A stretch of DNA of 64,000 nt from Dyella_B jejuensis (GCF_044904675.1 NZ_JADIKJ010000017.1:116247-180246); one strand, 5' to 3'. Numbered from the stretch's first letter, positions 53,749 to 63,604 are shown. Notes: generated from the letters alone by a model not told the origin. Made by a program: numbers and translations.

Positions 53749-56000
53749 AGAGGTCGCGGTACATGCTGCTATCGCTGGCATGGCTGGCCGGCCGGGTATG
53801 TGCCGCGACCGATCCCAGCTTCCAGCTCACCGCGACCTGGAAGGATCTGGATGCGTATTTTCCCGGCCAATTGGGCAACGGCTATATCTCGACCCTGACC
53901 GCACCGCGCGGCACCGAAGGCAATCTGGCCTACATGGTCGCCTTCATGGATTACGCCAAGGGCGACGTCTCGCGTCCCGCCGCGATCCCGGGCTGGACCG
54001 GCATCGACTACAGCACCGGCCCGTCGCACGCCGGACAGTTCTGGCTCAACCAGGTCGATCTCAACGCTGCGCACTTCCAGGATTACCACCAGACCCTGGA
54101 CATGCACGACGGCGTACTCACCACCAGTTATCGCTACATCGACGGACGCAAGAGCACCGCGATCAAGGTCGCCACGCTGGTAAGCCAGGCTTCACCGCAC
54201 CTGGCGGCTACCCAGTTGTCGATGACGCCGGATTTTGATGGCGAAGTGGAACTGTCCTTCGCCTTCGATCTGTGGGCGCCGCACCAGCCGCGCTTTGCGC
54301 TCGCGCAACTGGACGGCGCGCAAATGCAAGAAGCCGTGGCCGCCAACAACCTGAAGCTGCAACCGATCCCGCCGGCCACGCCCGACCGCGCGCCGCTCTG
54401 GTATCACGGCGATACGCACGTGCTGGAAAGCGACGGCGATACCAGGTCCTTGACGCTATGGCTCAACGGCCATGCCGAGCAGGGCGCGCGCATGGCGGCA
54501 GCCGCGGCCGTGTCGCTGCCGCAAGGCATGCACGCGGAGTCGGTGCGGCTCCAGCGCGATGCGTATCGCCTTGCGCTGGATATTCGCATCGATGTACGCA
54601 AAGGCCATACGTACACATTCACCAAATATGTCGCCATCTCCCGCGATCACTGGGGCGGCGATGCGCAGCAGGACCTGGCGCTGGCCACGGCCGCACGCGC
54701 CGGCGGCTACGACAGCCTGCTCGCGAACCAGCAGGCCGCATGGCATGCGCTGTGGCAATCGGACATCGTGATCGAGGGCGATCCCAAGGCGCAGCAGATC
54801 GTGCATTCGGACCTGTATTACCTGCTCTCGAACGTTACGCCCGATACCGCCTGGCCAATCGGCGCCTGCGGCATGACGCCCGGCTACACCGGGCACATTT
54901 TCTGGGACAGCGATTCGTGGGTGTTCCCCGCCTTGCTCTTGCTGCATCCGGAGCGCGCGAAATCGCTGGTGACGTTCCGCGCCGCCACCCTGGCGCAGGC
55001 GGAACAGCGTGCGCGTGCGCGCGGCCTGCGCGGCGCGATGTATCCATGGGAGGCTGATCCGGATAACGGCAGCTCGCAAACACCGCACTTCGCCCAGTTG
55101 CTGGACGAACACGAGATCCACGTCAACGCCGATATCGCCATCGCGCAATGGCAGTACTACCTGGCCACCCGTGATCGCGACTGGCTGGTCCAGCATGGCT
55201 GGCCGGTGATCCGCGCCGTGGCCGATTTCTGGGCCAGCCGCGCCACCTACGTGGCGGCCACGCAACGCTATGAGATCGAGCACGTTACCTCGGTGGACGA
55301 AGACTACAGCGACGTGCCGAACGACACATTCACCAACGCCTTGGCGCGCAAGGCGCTGGAGATTGCCGCGCAAGCCGCCGCGGTCGTGGGCGAACCGCCC
55401 GATCCGCACTGGGAGACGGTAGCGAAAGGGCTGTACCTGCCTTTCTCCGCGCAGCAAGCGCGTTACCTCGATTTCGATCCATCGGTCGCGCATGACATCG
55501 ATTCGTGGAGCGGCAGTTCGCTGCCCATGCTGTCCTTGCCATCGCTGGACCTGCCGATGCCGCCCGACGTTCGCCGCCACGACTACGCCTACGCCATGGA
55601 GCCGATCGAACACTTGCATCGCGATCCCAACAGCATGGGTATCGCGCCGCTGTCGATCGCCGCATCGACCGCCGGCGACAGCACCGCCGCCGACGCATGG
55701 TTCGAACGCAACATCACCGCGCATGTGCTCAAGCCACCCTTCAACGTGCGCACCGAAACGGCCAGCAACAATACCGGTTATTTCCTGACCGCCAGCGGCG
55801 GCCTGCTGCAGAACATCCTGTACGGCTTCACAGGCCTGCGCATTGCGCAGCAAGGGCTGGTGCAAGCCTACCGGCCGATGCTGCCGGCGCACTGGACCGG
55901 ATTGACGCTCAAGCACATCGCTTTTGGTGGCGAACACTACGACATCGAACTGAAGCGCGGCGCGAATGGAGACGTCACGCTGACGCGCACAGCGCTTTGA
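53745..56000 (+). CDS. Exported GH65-like alpha-glucosidase, copy B
   Basis: The 751-residue product is a paralogue of the GH65 protein at 49.5 kb, with a signal peptide (MLLSLAWLAGRVCA), HIFWDSDSWVFPALLLL, and NVRTETASNNTGYF (Glu671). The acid segment reads TSVDEDYSDVPNDTFTN (Glu519), where copy A has SPDEAY. The two share most of the N-terminal and barrel segments. It overlaps the oxygenase-like gene by ATGA. Differences at the acid motif suggest a different sugar or aglycone preference; no activity is demonstrated. Confidence 0.85.
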   Translation: MKRSRYMLLSLAWLAGRVCAATDPSFQLTATWKDLDAYFPGQLGNGYISTLTAPRGTEGNLAYMVAFMDYAKGDVSRPAAIPGWTGIDYSTGPSHAGQFWLNQVDLNAAHFQDYHQTLDMHDGVLTTSYRYIDGRKSTAIKVATLVSQASPHLAATQLSMTPDFDGEVELSFAFDLWAPHQPRFALAQLDGAQMQEAVAANNLKLQPIPPATPDRAPLWYHGDTHVLESDGDTRSLTLWLNGHAEQGARMAAAAAVSLPQGMHAESVRLQRDAYRLALDIRIDVRKGHTYTFTKYVAISRDHWGGDAQQDLALATAARAGGYDSLLANQQAAWHALWQSDIVIEGDPKAQQIVHSDLYYLLSNVTPDTAWPIGACGMTPGYTGHIFWDSDSWVFPALLLLHPERAKSLVTFRAATLAQAEQRARARGLRGAMYPWEADPDNGSSQTPHFAQLLDEHEIHVNADIAIAQWQYYLATRDRDWLVQHGWPVIRAVADFWASRATYVAATQRYEIEHVTSVDEDYSDVPNDTFTNALARKALEIAAQAAAVVGEPPDPHWETVAKGLYLPFSAQQARYLDFDPSVAHDIDSWSGSSLPMLSLPSLDLPMPPDVRRHDYAYAMEPIEHLHRDPNSMGIAPLSIAASTAGDSTAADAWFERNITAHVLKPPFNVRTETASNNTGYFLTASGGLLQNILYGFTGLRIAQQGLVQAYRPMLPAHWTGLTLKHIAFGGEHYDIELKRGANGDVTLTRTAL

Positions 56001-56061
56001 AAGTTGAACCACGCGACCGGCGCCCGCCATGGTCGCCGTTTGCATCGAACGGGGAATGGGC

Positions 56062-57783
56062 ATGACGACCACACATCGCTTTACTCGGAACCACGCCAAG
56101 GGATCGCGCCTTGCCATGCGCGCCGGATGCCTGGCCTTGCTGTTATCGGCCGCCCTCGTCGCCACCGCCGCGACGACGCAACCGGATCCAGCCAAAACCC
56201 GCGCCTATATCGACCAAGCCTGGAACACCTTGACGCGCTCCATGGACGATTGCGCGTCGCTGCGCGATCCGAAGATCAAGGCACGCCCGGTGCTGTACGT
56301 GCCCACCCCGTTCACCACGCCGCCGGAACTGGCACAGGCGGAAAAGCGCTGCAATATCGATGTGCATGCGCTGCCACGGACCATCGACCAGCTCGGCGAC
56401 GTCGATGCGACCAAGCTGCCGGTGCAGGGACTGCTTTACCTGCCGCATCCTTATGTCGTGCCGGGCGGCTTCTTCAACGAAATGTACGGCTGGGACAGCT
56501 ACTTCATCGTACTGGGCCTGGTAGCCGATCATCGGACCGAGCTGGCCCGCGACATGGTCGACAACGCCCTGTTCGAAGTGCAGCACTACGGTGGCGTGCT
56601 GAACGCGAACCGCACCTATTACCTCAGTCGTTCGCAACCGCCGTTCCTGACCGCGATGATGGTGGCGGTGCTGAACGATCCGGCCAGCTTCCACAGCGCC
56701 GCCGAAAAACGGGCATGGCTCGAACAGGCGTATCCATTGGCGGTGCGCAACCATGACATCTGGACCCGGCCGGAGCATCGTGCCGGCGACACCGGCCTGG
56801 CGCATTACCAGGACCTGGGCAATGGCCCGGTGCTGGAGGCGCTGGACAGCACCTACTATCGCGGCGTGATCAAGTGGCTGATCGCGCATCCGGCGGAAAA
56901 CCCGGGCTATCTGGTCAAAGCCGCCGAACACCCGGACGCCGCCGAAAGCGCGCGCCTGCGCACGGAGAGCTGCGACCTGGCCGCTTCCCGCGTCTGCGCC
57001 GGCAACTGGCTGGGTGGCTACCGGCTGACCGCCGACTACTACCATGGCGATCGGGCCATGCGCGAGTCGGGATTCGATATCAATTTCCATTTTGGTCCGT
57101 TCGCCGGTTCCACCCATCACTACGCGGCGGTCGGCCTGAACAGCCTGCTTTATCGCTACGAACGCGACCTGCACGATTTCGCCATGCAACTGGGCAAGAG
57201 CGCCGATGCCGAGCGCTGGGCGCAGGCCGCGTCGGCACGCAAGGCCGCCATGGACAAATACCTGTGGCGGCCAGAGCTTGGCATGTACCGGGATTACGAC
57301 TTCATCGCGGGCAAGCCTATTGCCACGCCCTATCTCACCACGTTCTATCCGCTATGGGCCGGCGCGGCGTCCCCGCAACAGGCGGCGGCGGTGCGCGGCA
57401 AGCTCTCCCTGTTCGAATTGCCCGGCGGCCTGACCATGGACGATCGCCCCAGCGGCGCGCAATGGGACAGCCCCTACGGCTGGGCGCCGACCAACTGGCT
57501 GGCTGTCTCCGGCCTGGATAGCTACGGCTTCCATGACGATGCCCGGCGCATCGCCGCCAAGTTCGATGCCACGATCGACCGCAGCTTCGCCGCTGACGGC
57601 ACCATCCGCGAGAAATACAACATGGCGCTGGGCAACGCCGACGTGAACATCAGCGCGGGCTACACCGCGAACGTAATCGGCTTTGGCTGGACCAACGGGG
57701 TATACCTGATGTTGCGCGAGATAGCGGGCGACAACGCCGGGAAGCCGGCCCGTTCTGGCAAGTCGCCGGCGAGTACGCCGTAA
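56062..57783 (+). CDS. treA: Exported trehalase (GH37)
   Basis: The 573-residue product has a signal peptide (LALLLSAALVATAA) and both trehalase signatures: PGGFFNEMYGWDSY (residues 134-147) and QWDSPYGWAP (467-476). The catalytic acid lies in the region SGFDINFHFGPFAG-type segment around 340 and the base region IREKYN near 520. It hydrolyses trehalose in the periplasm to two glucose units. The ATG at 56062 has GGGGA six bases upstream. It stands in the same direction as the GH65 pair, about 60 bases behind it. Confidence 0.94.
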   Translation: MTTTHRFTRNHAKGSRLAMRAGCLALLLSAALVATAATTQPDPAKTRAYIDQAWNTLTRSMDDCASLRDPKIKARPVLYVPTPFTTPPELAQAEKRCNIDVHALPRTIDQLGDVDATKLPVQGLLYLPHPYVVPGGFFNEMYGWDSYFIVLGLVADHRTELARDMVDNALFEVQHYGGVLNANRTYYLSRSQPPFLTAMMVAVLNDPASFHSAAEKRAWLEQAYPLAVRNHDIWTRPEHRAGDTGLAHYQDLGNGPVLEALDSTYYRGVIKWLIAHPAENPGYLVKAAEHPDAAESARLRTESCDLAASRVCAGNWLGGYRLTADYYHGDRAMRESGFDINFHFGPFAGSTHHYAAVGLNSLLYRYERDLHDFAMQLGKSADAERWAQAASARKAAMDKYLWRPELGMYRDYDFIAGKPIATPYLTTFYPLWAGAASPQQAAAVRGKLSLFELPGGLTMDDRPSGAQWDSPYGWAPTNWLAVSGLDSYGFHDDARRIAAKFDATIDRSFAADGTIREKYNMALGNADVNISAGYTANVIGFGWTNGVYLMLREIAGDNAGKPARSGKSPASTP

Positions 57784-57878
57784 CGGCCAGATCCCCACAC
57801 CTCGTGCATCCTGCCACCGGCTGAACGATGCGCGAGGCACGAAGCTTGTCATCGTTGACCGATTCGAGGAATTCCATC

Positions 57879-58955
57879 ATGCGCACACTACGTTTTTCGT
57901 TGGCCGCATCGGCGGCCATGCTCTTCGCCGGCGTCGTAAGCCCAAGCGCTTGCGCCCAGGCGAGCGCTCCCGCTTTCCACGCCGATGGCAGCGTTACCTC
58001 GCCCGCCATCACCATTCCCTATTCCGCCTACGCCTCGCCCCAAGCGCGCGCGTTCTTTCCCAAGATGCTCGCCGCCGGCAGCAAGGCGCCGCCGATCACC
58101 GCCCCGATCGCGCAAAGCCGCGCGTTCTACGACCGCATGAACAGCGATCGCGCCGCGCGCATGGAAAAGATGTATCCGGTAAACATCCACAGCGAAACCA
58201 TCGCCGGCGTCGGCACCGACGTGGTGCTGCCCGCGCAAGGCGTATCGACGGAAAACCGCAACCGGGTACTGGTCAACCTGCACGGCGGCGCGTTTCTGTG
58301 GGGCGCGCACAGCGGCGGGCTGGTGGAAGCGATTCCGATCGCCAGCCTCGGCCGCATCAAGGTGATCACGGTCGATTACCGGCAAGGCCCCGAGCACACG
58401 TTCCCCGCCGCCAGCGATGACGTGGAGGCGGTCTACCGCGCACTGCTCAAGCATTACAAGCCAAACCAGATCGGCATCTACGGCTGTTCCGCCGGCGGCG
58501 TGCTCACCGCCGAGGCGACGGCCCGCTTCATCAGCGACAAGCTGCCGGTGCCGGGCGCCATCGGCACCTTCTGCGGCTCGCTGCTCGACATCGACGGCGA
58601 CTCGTCCTACGTCGCCCCGCTGTTGAACGGCGCGGGCGTGCCCGCGCATCAGCTGAAGCTGATGGACCTGCCGTATTTCCATGGCGTCAATCCGCGCGAT
58701 CCGCTGGTGCAGCCGGGCCTGTCGCCGGCGCTGCTGGCCAAGTACCCGCCCACGCTGTTGATCACCGGCACGCGCGACATGACCATGAGCTCGGTGCTGT
58801 ACAGCCAGCAGCTGCTCGACCAGGCCGGCGTGCCGACCGAGCTACACGTATGGGAAGGCATGTGGCATTCGTTCTTCTCGGACCCCGAATTGCCCGAATC
58901 ACAGCAGGCCTACCGCGTGATCGCGACATTTTTCCTACATCACCTAGGCCACTGA
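57879..58955 (+). CDS. Exported alpha/beta hydrolase of the HSL esterase family
   Basis: The 358-residue product has a signal peptide ending near SACAQ, the oxyanion-hole segment VNLHGGAFLWG, the nucleophile elbow IYGCSAGGVLTAE, an acidic TGTRDMTMSS region and a late histidine in WEGMWHSFF. It fits hormone-sensitive-lipase-like esterases. It may remove acetyl or other acyl groups from sugars handled by this cluster, which is inference. GAGGA lies eight bases before the ATG. The following gene is pilR. Confidence 0.85.
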   Translation: MRTLRFSLAASAAMLFAGVVSPSACAQASAPAFHADGSVTSPAITIPYSAYASPQARAFFPKMLAAGSKAPPITAPIAQSRAFYDRMNSDRAARMEKMYPVNIHSETIAGVGTDVVLPAQGVSTENRNRVLVNLHGGAFLWGAHSGGLVEAIPIASLGRIKVITVDYRQGPEHTFPAASDDVEAVYRALLKHYKPNQIGIYGCSAGGVLTAEATARFISDKLPVPGAIGTFCGSLLDIDGDSSYVAPLLNGAGVPAHQLKLMDLPYFHGVNPRDPLVQPGLSPALLAKYPPTLLITGTRDMTMSSVLYSQQLLDQAGVPTELHVWEGMWHSFFSDPELPESQQAYRVIATFFLHHLGH

Positions 58956-59035
58956 CGCCACATGTACACACCACGCTTTGCCACTTGCAGGTATGGCGAG
59001 TATCCTGAACGACAACCCCCTCCCGCCTCCGAATC

Positions 59036-60472
59036 ATGAGCCAACAGACCGTCCTGGTCATCGACGACGAACGCGACATTCGCGAACTGCTGACTATCAC
59101 GCTGGGCCGCATGGACCTGAAAGTCGATGCGGTCGGCACGGTCGCCGAAGCGCGCCATGCACTCGGCGAACGCAGCTACGACCTGTGCTTTACCGACATG
59201 CGCCTGCCCGACGGCAGCGGCCAGGAGATCATCGAGCTGATTGCGGCCGAGCATGATGAAACGCCGGTGGCGATGATTACCGCCTACGGCAACGTCGACG
59301 CCGCCGTCACGGCGCTGAAAGCCGGCGCCTTCGATTTCGTGTCCAAGCCGGTCGACATCCAGATGTTGCGCCGGCTGGTACGCACCGCGCTGAAGCTGGC
59401 CGAGGAAAAGCGCACGGGCGCAGCGCCCGGCATCACCGCTACCCGTTCCAGCGATCGGCTGATCGGCGACTCCGCCACCATGCAGCAGGTGCGCGGCACC
59501 ATCGCCAAGCTCGCGCGCAACCAGGCACCGGTCTATATCGCCGGCGAATCGGGCGTGGGCAAGGAGCTGGTGGCGCGGCTGATCCACGAACAGGGTCCGC
59601 GCGCGAGCGGTCCGTTCGTGCCGGTGAATTGCGGCGCGATTCCCTCCGAGCTGATGGAAAGCGAGTTCTTCGGCCATCGCAAAGGCAGCTTCACCGGCGC
59701 GGTCGCCGACAAGGAAGGCCTGTTCCAGGCCGCTCACGGCGGCACGTTGTTCCTGGACGAAGTGGCCGAACTGCCGCTGCACATGCAAGTGAAGCTGCTG
59801 CGCGCGATCCAGGAAAAAGCGGTGCGTCCGATCGGCGCACGCGAGGAAATCGCGGTGGATGTGCGCATCCTCTCGGCCACCCACAAGAATCTCGCTTCGC
59901 TGGTCGAGCAGGGCCAGTTCCGCCAGGACCTGTTCTATCGCATCAACGTGATCGAATTGCGCGTACCGCCCTTGCGCGAACGCCGCGGCGACGTGCCGCT
60001 GCTGGCCGATTTCGTGCTGCGCCAGCTGGCGACGAAAAGTGGCGGCAATGCTCCCGTGCGGTTGCTGCCCGAAGCGCGCCAGGCGCTGGAAGACTACGAT
60101 TTTCCAGGCAACGTGCGCGAGCTGGAGAACATCCTCGAACGCGCCGTGGCGATGTGCGATGGCGATCGTATCGACGCCAGCGACCTGATGCTGCCGCAGC
60201 GCCCCTCGCGCCACGGCACGGCCGACATGGGCACCGCCCTGGGCCATCACGCGCCGCCCGGCTTCGCGCCTGCGCCGGCACCCGCCACGGCGACGGCCGC
60301 GAATACGCCCTCCAGCGAACTGCCGCTGGACGACTACATCAGCAACCTCGAACGCACCGCGATCATGAAGGCGCTGGAAGAGTCCCGCTACAACAAGACG
60401 GCCGCGGCACGGAAGCTCGGCATCACGTTCCGGGCCTTGCGCTACAAGTTGAAGAAGCTGGGGATCGATTGA
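59036..60472 (+). CDS. pilR: Type IV pilus response regulator PilR
   Basis: PilR is a sigma-54 activator of pilin transcription. The 478-residue product has a receiver domain with Asp54 (CFTDMRLPDGSG), an AAA+ domain with Walker A GESGVGKE (170-177), the sigma-54 contact loop GSFTGA (217-222) and LFLDEVAELP, and a C-terminal Fis-type helix-turn-helix ending ITFRALRYKLKKLGID, close to PilR from Pseudomonas. Its kinase gene pilS is 18 kb upstream on the same strand. No sigma-54 promoter or pilA is in the window. The gene is intact. Confidence 0.95.
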   Translation: MSQQTVLVIDDERDIRELLTITLGRMDLKVDAVGTVAEARHALGERSYDLCFTDMRLPDGSGQEIIELIAAEHDETPVAMITAYGNVDAAVTALKAGAFDFVSKPVDIQMLRRLVRTALKLAEEKRTGAAPGITATRSSDRLIGDSATMQQVRGTIAKLARNQAPVYIAGESGVGKELVARLIHEQGPRASGPFVPVNCGAIPSELMESEFFGHRKGSFTGAVADKEGLFQAAHGGTLFLDEVAELPLHMQVKLLRAIQEKAVRPIGAREEIAVDVRILSATHKNLASLVEQGQFRQDLFYRINVIELRVPPLRERRGDVPLLADFVLRQLATKSGGNAPVRLLPEARQALEDYDFPGNVRELENILERAVAMCDGDRIDASDLMLPQRPSRHGTADMGTALGHHAPPGFAPAPAPATATAANTPSSELPLDDYISNLERTAIMKALEESRYNKTAAARKLGITFRALRYKLKKLGID

Positions 60473-60701
60473 TCCGATCGGTTTGGATGGCATGTGGCGG
60501 GGAGCGAATCGCGGTACTTTTTCCAGATATTCCTCGCGCTCCCGCGCCGCATCCGACGCAGGCCCTCCGCAGGAGACAAAAGGAAATCAGCGGGCGACCG
60601 CACAACGCTGGACTAACCGTTTTGCAGACTGTCCCTTCGCGAAATAGCGGTTCGTCCAGGCTGAACGCTCTGGCAGAGGGCCGAGCAGGCACGGACTTCA
60701 C

Positions 60702-62897
60702 TTAATTTTCTTTCCCGCCCCTCAAAGGCTGCAATGCTTTCAGCTTGCGTTTGTATTCTTCGGTAATGCGCCTTGCGTCTTCACCGCTGGAAATCACGGT
60801 AGGCGTGATCAGCACGATCAGCTCAGTGCGGTCGTGTTTGCGCTCGACGTTACCGAACAACTGACTCAGCAACGGGATATCTCCCAGCAACGGTACCTTG
60901 GCGCGTCCTTCCGAATCGTCCTGCTGGATGAGGCCGCCAAGCAGTACTGTCTGGCCGCTGCGCACGATGGCATGGGTGGTGATCTGGCGTTCCTGGATAG
61001 TGGGGTTGCCCACGGCATCGGCGCTGGCCGTGGTATCGACATTGCTCACTTGCTGCCCTACCGTAAGATAAACCAATCCCCCCGGATTGATGCGTGGCGT
61101 GACATCCAGAATCACGCCGGTATCCTCGTATTGCACATTGCCCACCGTGGCGTCGGCATTGCCGTTGGTATCGAGGTAGTTTTGCGTGATCGGAATGCGG
61201 CTGCCTACCTGCACGTGCGCCGATTCTTTGTTTGCAACGATCACCGAAGGCGCCGATAACACCTTGGTAGTGCCGCTGCTTTCCATCGCATGCAGCGCCA
61301 CCCGCATAGAGTTATTGACGAAGGAATAGAAGAACGTGTCGTTGGCGCTGTAAGCGCTGCCGCCACGTCCAAGTGCCACCTGACGGGGATGGATGGATTT
61401 ATCCGCAGCATCGGAAGCCCCTGCCAGACCTTGCAGGTACCATTGCACACCAAACTGAAACTCACCGGTCAACTTGACCTCAAGTACGCGCATTTCCACC
61501 TGCACCTGCAACGGCAACATATCCAGGCGCTCGATGACAGGCAGCATTTCGGCCCATTGCTCGGCTGCCGCACGCACCAGCAATTGGTTGCCCGTGTCAG
61601 TGGCCGTGACACGTATGCCGTTGTCTAAGGTCTGTGAGGGACCACCCCGTTTGGAGGCGCTTTTCAATGTTGCGGCGGCCGCCGGGCGGGAGGCGTCGAT
61701 GGCGCCAAAACCTGCCGCGTTGCTACCCAGACCAGGAGGTGCCGCACTGAAGCCGCCCGCCGCCGTGATCGTGGATGGCGTCAGCCCAGGTGCCACGCTG
61801 GCGGGAGCTTGCGCCGCGTAACCAGATCCTCCCGAGCCGTAGATATCGTTGAGATATCCGGCCAAATCGCTGGCATCGATATTGCGTGCGTCATAGACGT
61901 AAAGCTGCGGCTGATGACTCCGGCCACGATCGAGGCGCTCCACCCAGCGCCCCACTTCTTCCAAATAGGCCGGCTGCCCGCTGATGGCGATCAATGTATT
62001 GGTCTGCTCCATCGGAATAAAGCGGACCATGCCGGCAACCGGCGTGCCCGAGTTAGCGCCGAACAGCTTGTCCAGTTCCGCCTGCACGCCGCTCGCATCG
62101 GTGTGCTGGAGGTTGAATAGCGCCACTGACATGCCTTTCAACCAGTTCACATCGAACGCTTCGATGGCACGCTGATAGTTCTCCAGATCCTCGCTGTTGC
62201 CAGCAAGCGTGAGCACGTTGCGTTGGTCATCCGCCTGTAGGATCGCATTGGGCTTGGCAAAAGGCGTCAACAGCTTCTGCATCTCGCTGGCGGCGATATA
62301 GTGCAGTGGATACAGCCGCGCCTGCCATCCCTCTAGCGGTGCAGGAGTACCGACGCGCGGCACCACGTTTCCCGCCAGCGCCTGCTTGGCCGGCAACACG
62401 ATATAGCCAGTACCTTGACGCACCAGTGCGTTATCGGTCCATGCAAGCAACATCTGTAGAATCGGCAGCGCCTGGCTGCGGTCGACCGGCTCGGCGGTGG
62501 AAAACGTCACCCGCCCCTGCACGCCCGGCGCCAGGGTATAAGGCTGTTTAAGCAAATCGCCCAGGATGACGCCTACGGCAGCCTGGATCGGCTGATCCTC
62601 GAAATCGAAGTTGACGCGCTCACCGCCGCTGGGCGATGGGCGCGGCCTGGGCAACGCTATCGGTCGAACAAACTCACCGGTACCCACGTTGAGCCCCATC
62701 TGAGAGCCCCGATCATGAGCGCTATATGTCTCGGAAGTAGTGATGGGCAAGGACGCGGGCACCGGCTTGTCGACACCGTTGAATGCTTCCTGCAGCATGG
62801 CGTCATTCCGCGCGGGGTTTTTTGCGCAGGCGGAGATCAGTAACACTCCCAGCAGAAACATTCCTAGCAAAAAGGGACGGCACTGCATCTGTGGCAT
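60702..62897 (-). CDS. gspD: Type II secretion system secretin GspD
   Basis: GspD forms the outer-membrane gate of the type II secretion system. The 731-residue product has a lipoprotein-type signal (LLISAC, Cys24 region), N0-N3 modules (VNFDFEDQPIQAAVGVILGDLL, YPLHYIAASEMQKLL, FNLQHTDASGVQAELDKLFG), and the secretin domain (VLSAPSVIVANKESAHVQVGS, VQYEDTGVILDVTPRI, LLGGLIQQDD). A Gly/Ala/Pro-rich insert near 360-410 is a low-complexity feature. The ATG at 62897 has GGGAG nine bases upstream and begins 2 bases past the gspC-like stop. A lipoprotein secretin suggests that no separate pilotin is required. Confidence 0.95.
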   Translation of the reverse strand: MPQMQCRPFLLGMFLLGVLLISACAKNPARNDAMLQEAFNGVDKPVPASLPITTSETYSAHDRGSQMGLNVGTGEFVRPIALPRPRPSPSGGERVNFDFEDQPIQAAVGVILGDLLKQPYTLAPGVQGRVTFSTAEPVDRSQALPILQMLLAWTDNALVRQGTGYIVLPAKQALAGNVVPRVGTPAPLEGWQARLYPLHYIAASEMQKLLTPFAKPNAILQADDQRNVLTLAGNSEDLENYQRAIEAFDVNWLKGMSVALFNLQHTDASGVQAELDKLFGANSGTPVAGMVRFIPMEQTNTLIAISGQPAYLEEVGRWVERLDRGRSHQPQLYVYDARNIDASDLAGYLNDIYGSGGSGYAAQAPASVAPGLTPSTITAAGGFSAAPPGLGSNAAGFGAIDASRPAAAATLKSASKRGGPSQTLDNGIRVTATDTGNQLLVRAAAEQWAEMLPVIERLDMLPLQVQVEMRVLEVKLTGEFQFGVQWYLQGLAGASDAADKSIHPRQVALGRGGSAYSANDTFFYSFVNNSMRVALHAMESSGTTKVLSAPSVIVANKESAHVQVGSRIPITQNYLDTNGNADATVGNVQYEDTGVILDVTPRINPGGLVYLTVGQQVSNVDTTASADAVGNPTIQERQITTHAIVRSGQTVLLGGLIQQDDSEGRAKVPLLGDIPLLSQLFGNVERKHDRTELIVLITPTVISSGEDARRITEEYKRKLKALQPLRGGKEN

Positions 62898-62899
62898 CG

Positions 62900-63604
62900 T
62901 CAAGGGCTCCCTGTCGAAGTTGGTGAGGCTTGCCGCCGCCGCATGACAATCTTTTTCAATGCATCCATCCGTGCCCGGCGAATGGCAACATCATCTACGG
63001 GTGCTGCCACGGACTCGAGTGCGGGTTCCCGGGAGGAAGCGGTTGTCAACATCGGCGCTGACTGTGGTGCGGCTGCGATGACCGTTGAGGATGTGCCCTC
63101 TGGTCTATCCATGGTCCCCGGGGCGAATTTGCCTTTTGGTTTCGGAAAAACGAGCTCTGCGCGGTCGGCCCCGCGTGCAAACACCACACGATGCGATTCG
63201 AGCGACAACAGCCGCCATCCCTGGTACATTCCATCAAGCGGAATGCGTAAGGGCTTGCCGGAACTATCCTGCAGCAGGGCAACATGCAACGACGGCGTCC
63301 GCACCAAACCTGTCAATGTGAGCCCTTCCAACGTCACGGCCGGCTGGCCTAACACCACCATCGCGGCCTGCTTGCGTGATGGCTCGAACAAGATGTGCTG
63401 CCAGATATCCTGCATAGAAGCCAGTGGCCGCGTAACCGGGCCCGGCTCATGAATCAAATGGATCGGGACGGATCGTATCGGCAACGCAGGTTTCCACCGC
63501 ACATCGCGACCGACACCGCCGACCAATGCCAATAGCACAAACACCAACACCGCACACAACAATACAAGTACAGGCGTCAGTCGGCGCTGGATAACAGCTT
63601 TCAC
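62900..63604 (-). CDS. gspC: Type II secretion GspC/XpsN-like inner-membrane protein
   Basis: The 234-residue product has one N-terminal membrane helix (about 11-30) and a periplasmic part with the homology-region-type segment LTGLVRTPSLHVALLQDSSG and the GWRLLSLESHRVVF strand pair. In type II systems GspC links the secretin to the inner-membrane platform; the xanthomonad equivalent before xpsD is XpsN. It is placed directly before gspD. The start is GTG at 63604 and its neighbourhood has no strong Shine-Dalgarno. The rest of the system is not nearby. The exact subtype is not certain. Confidence 0.75.
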   Translation of the reverse strand: MKAVIQRRLTPVLVLLCAVLVFVLLALVGGVGRDVRWKPALPIRSVPIHLIHEPGPVTRPLASMQDIWQHILFEPSRKQAAMVVLGQPAVTLEGLTLTGLVRTPSLHVALLQDSSGKPLRIPLDGMYQGWRLLSLESHRVVFARGADRAELVFPKPKGKFAPGTMDRPEGTSSTVIAAAPQSAPMLTTASSREPALESVAAPVDDVAIRRARMDALKKIVMRRRQASPTSTGSP

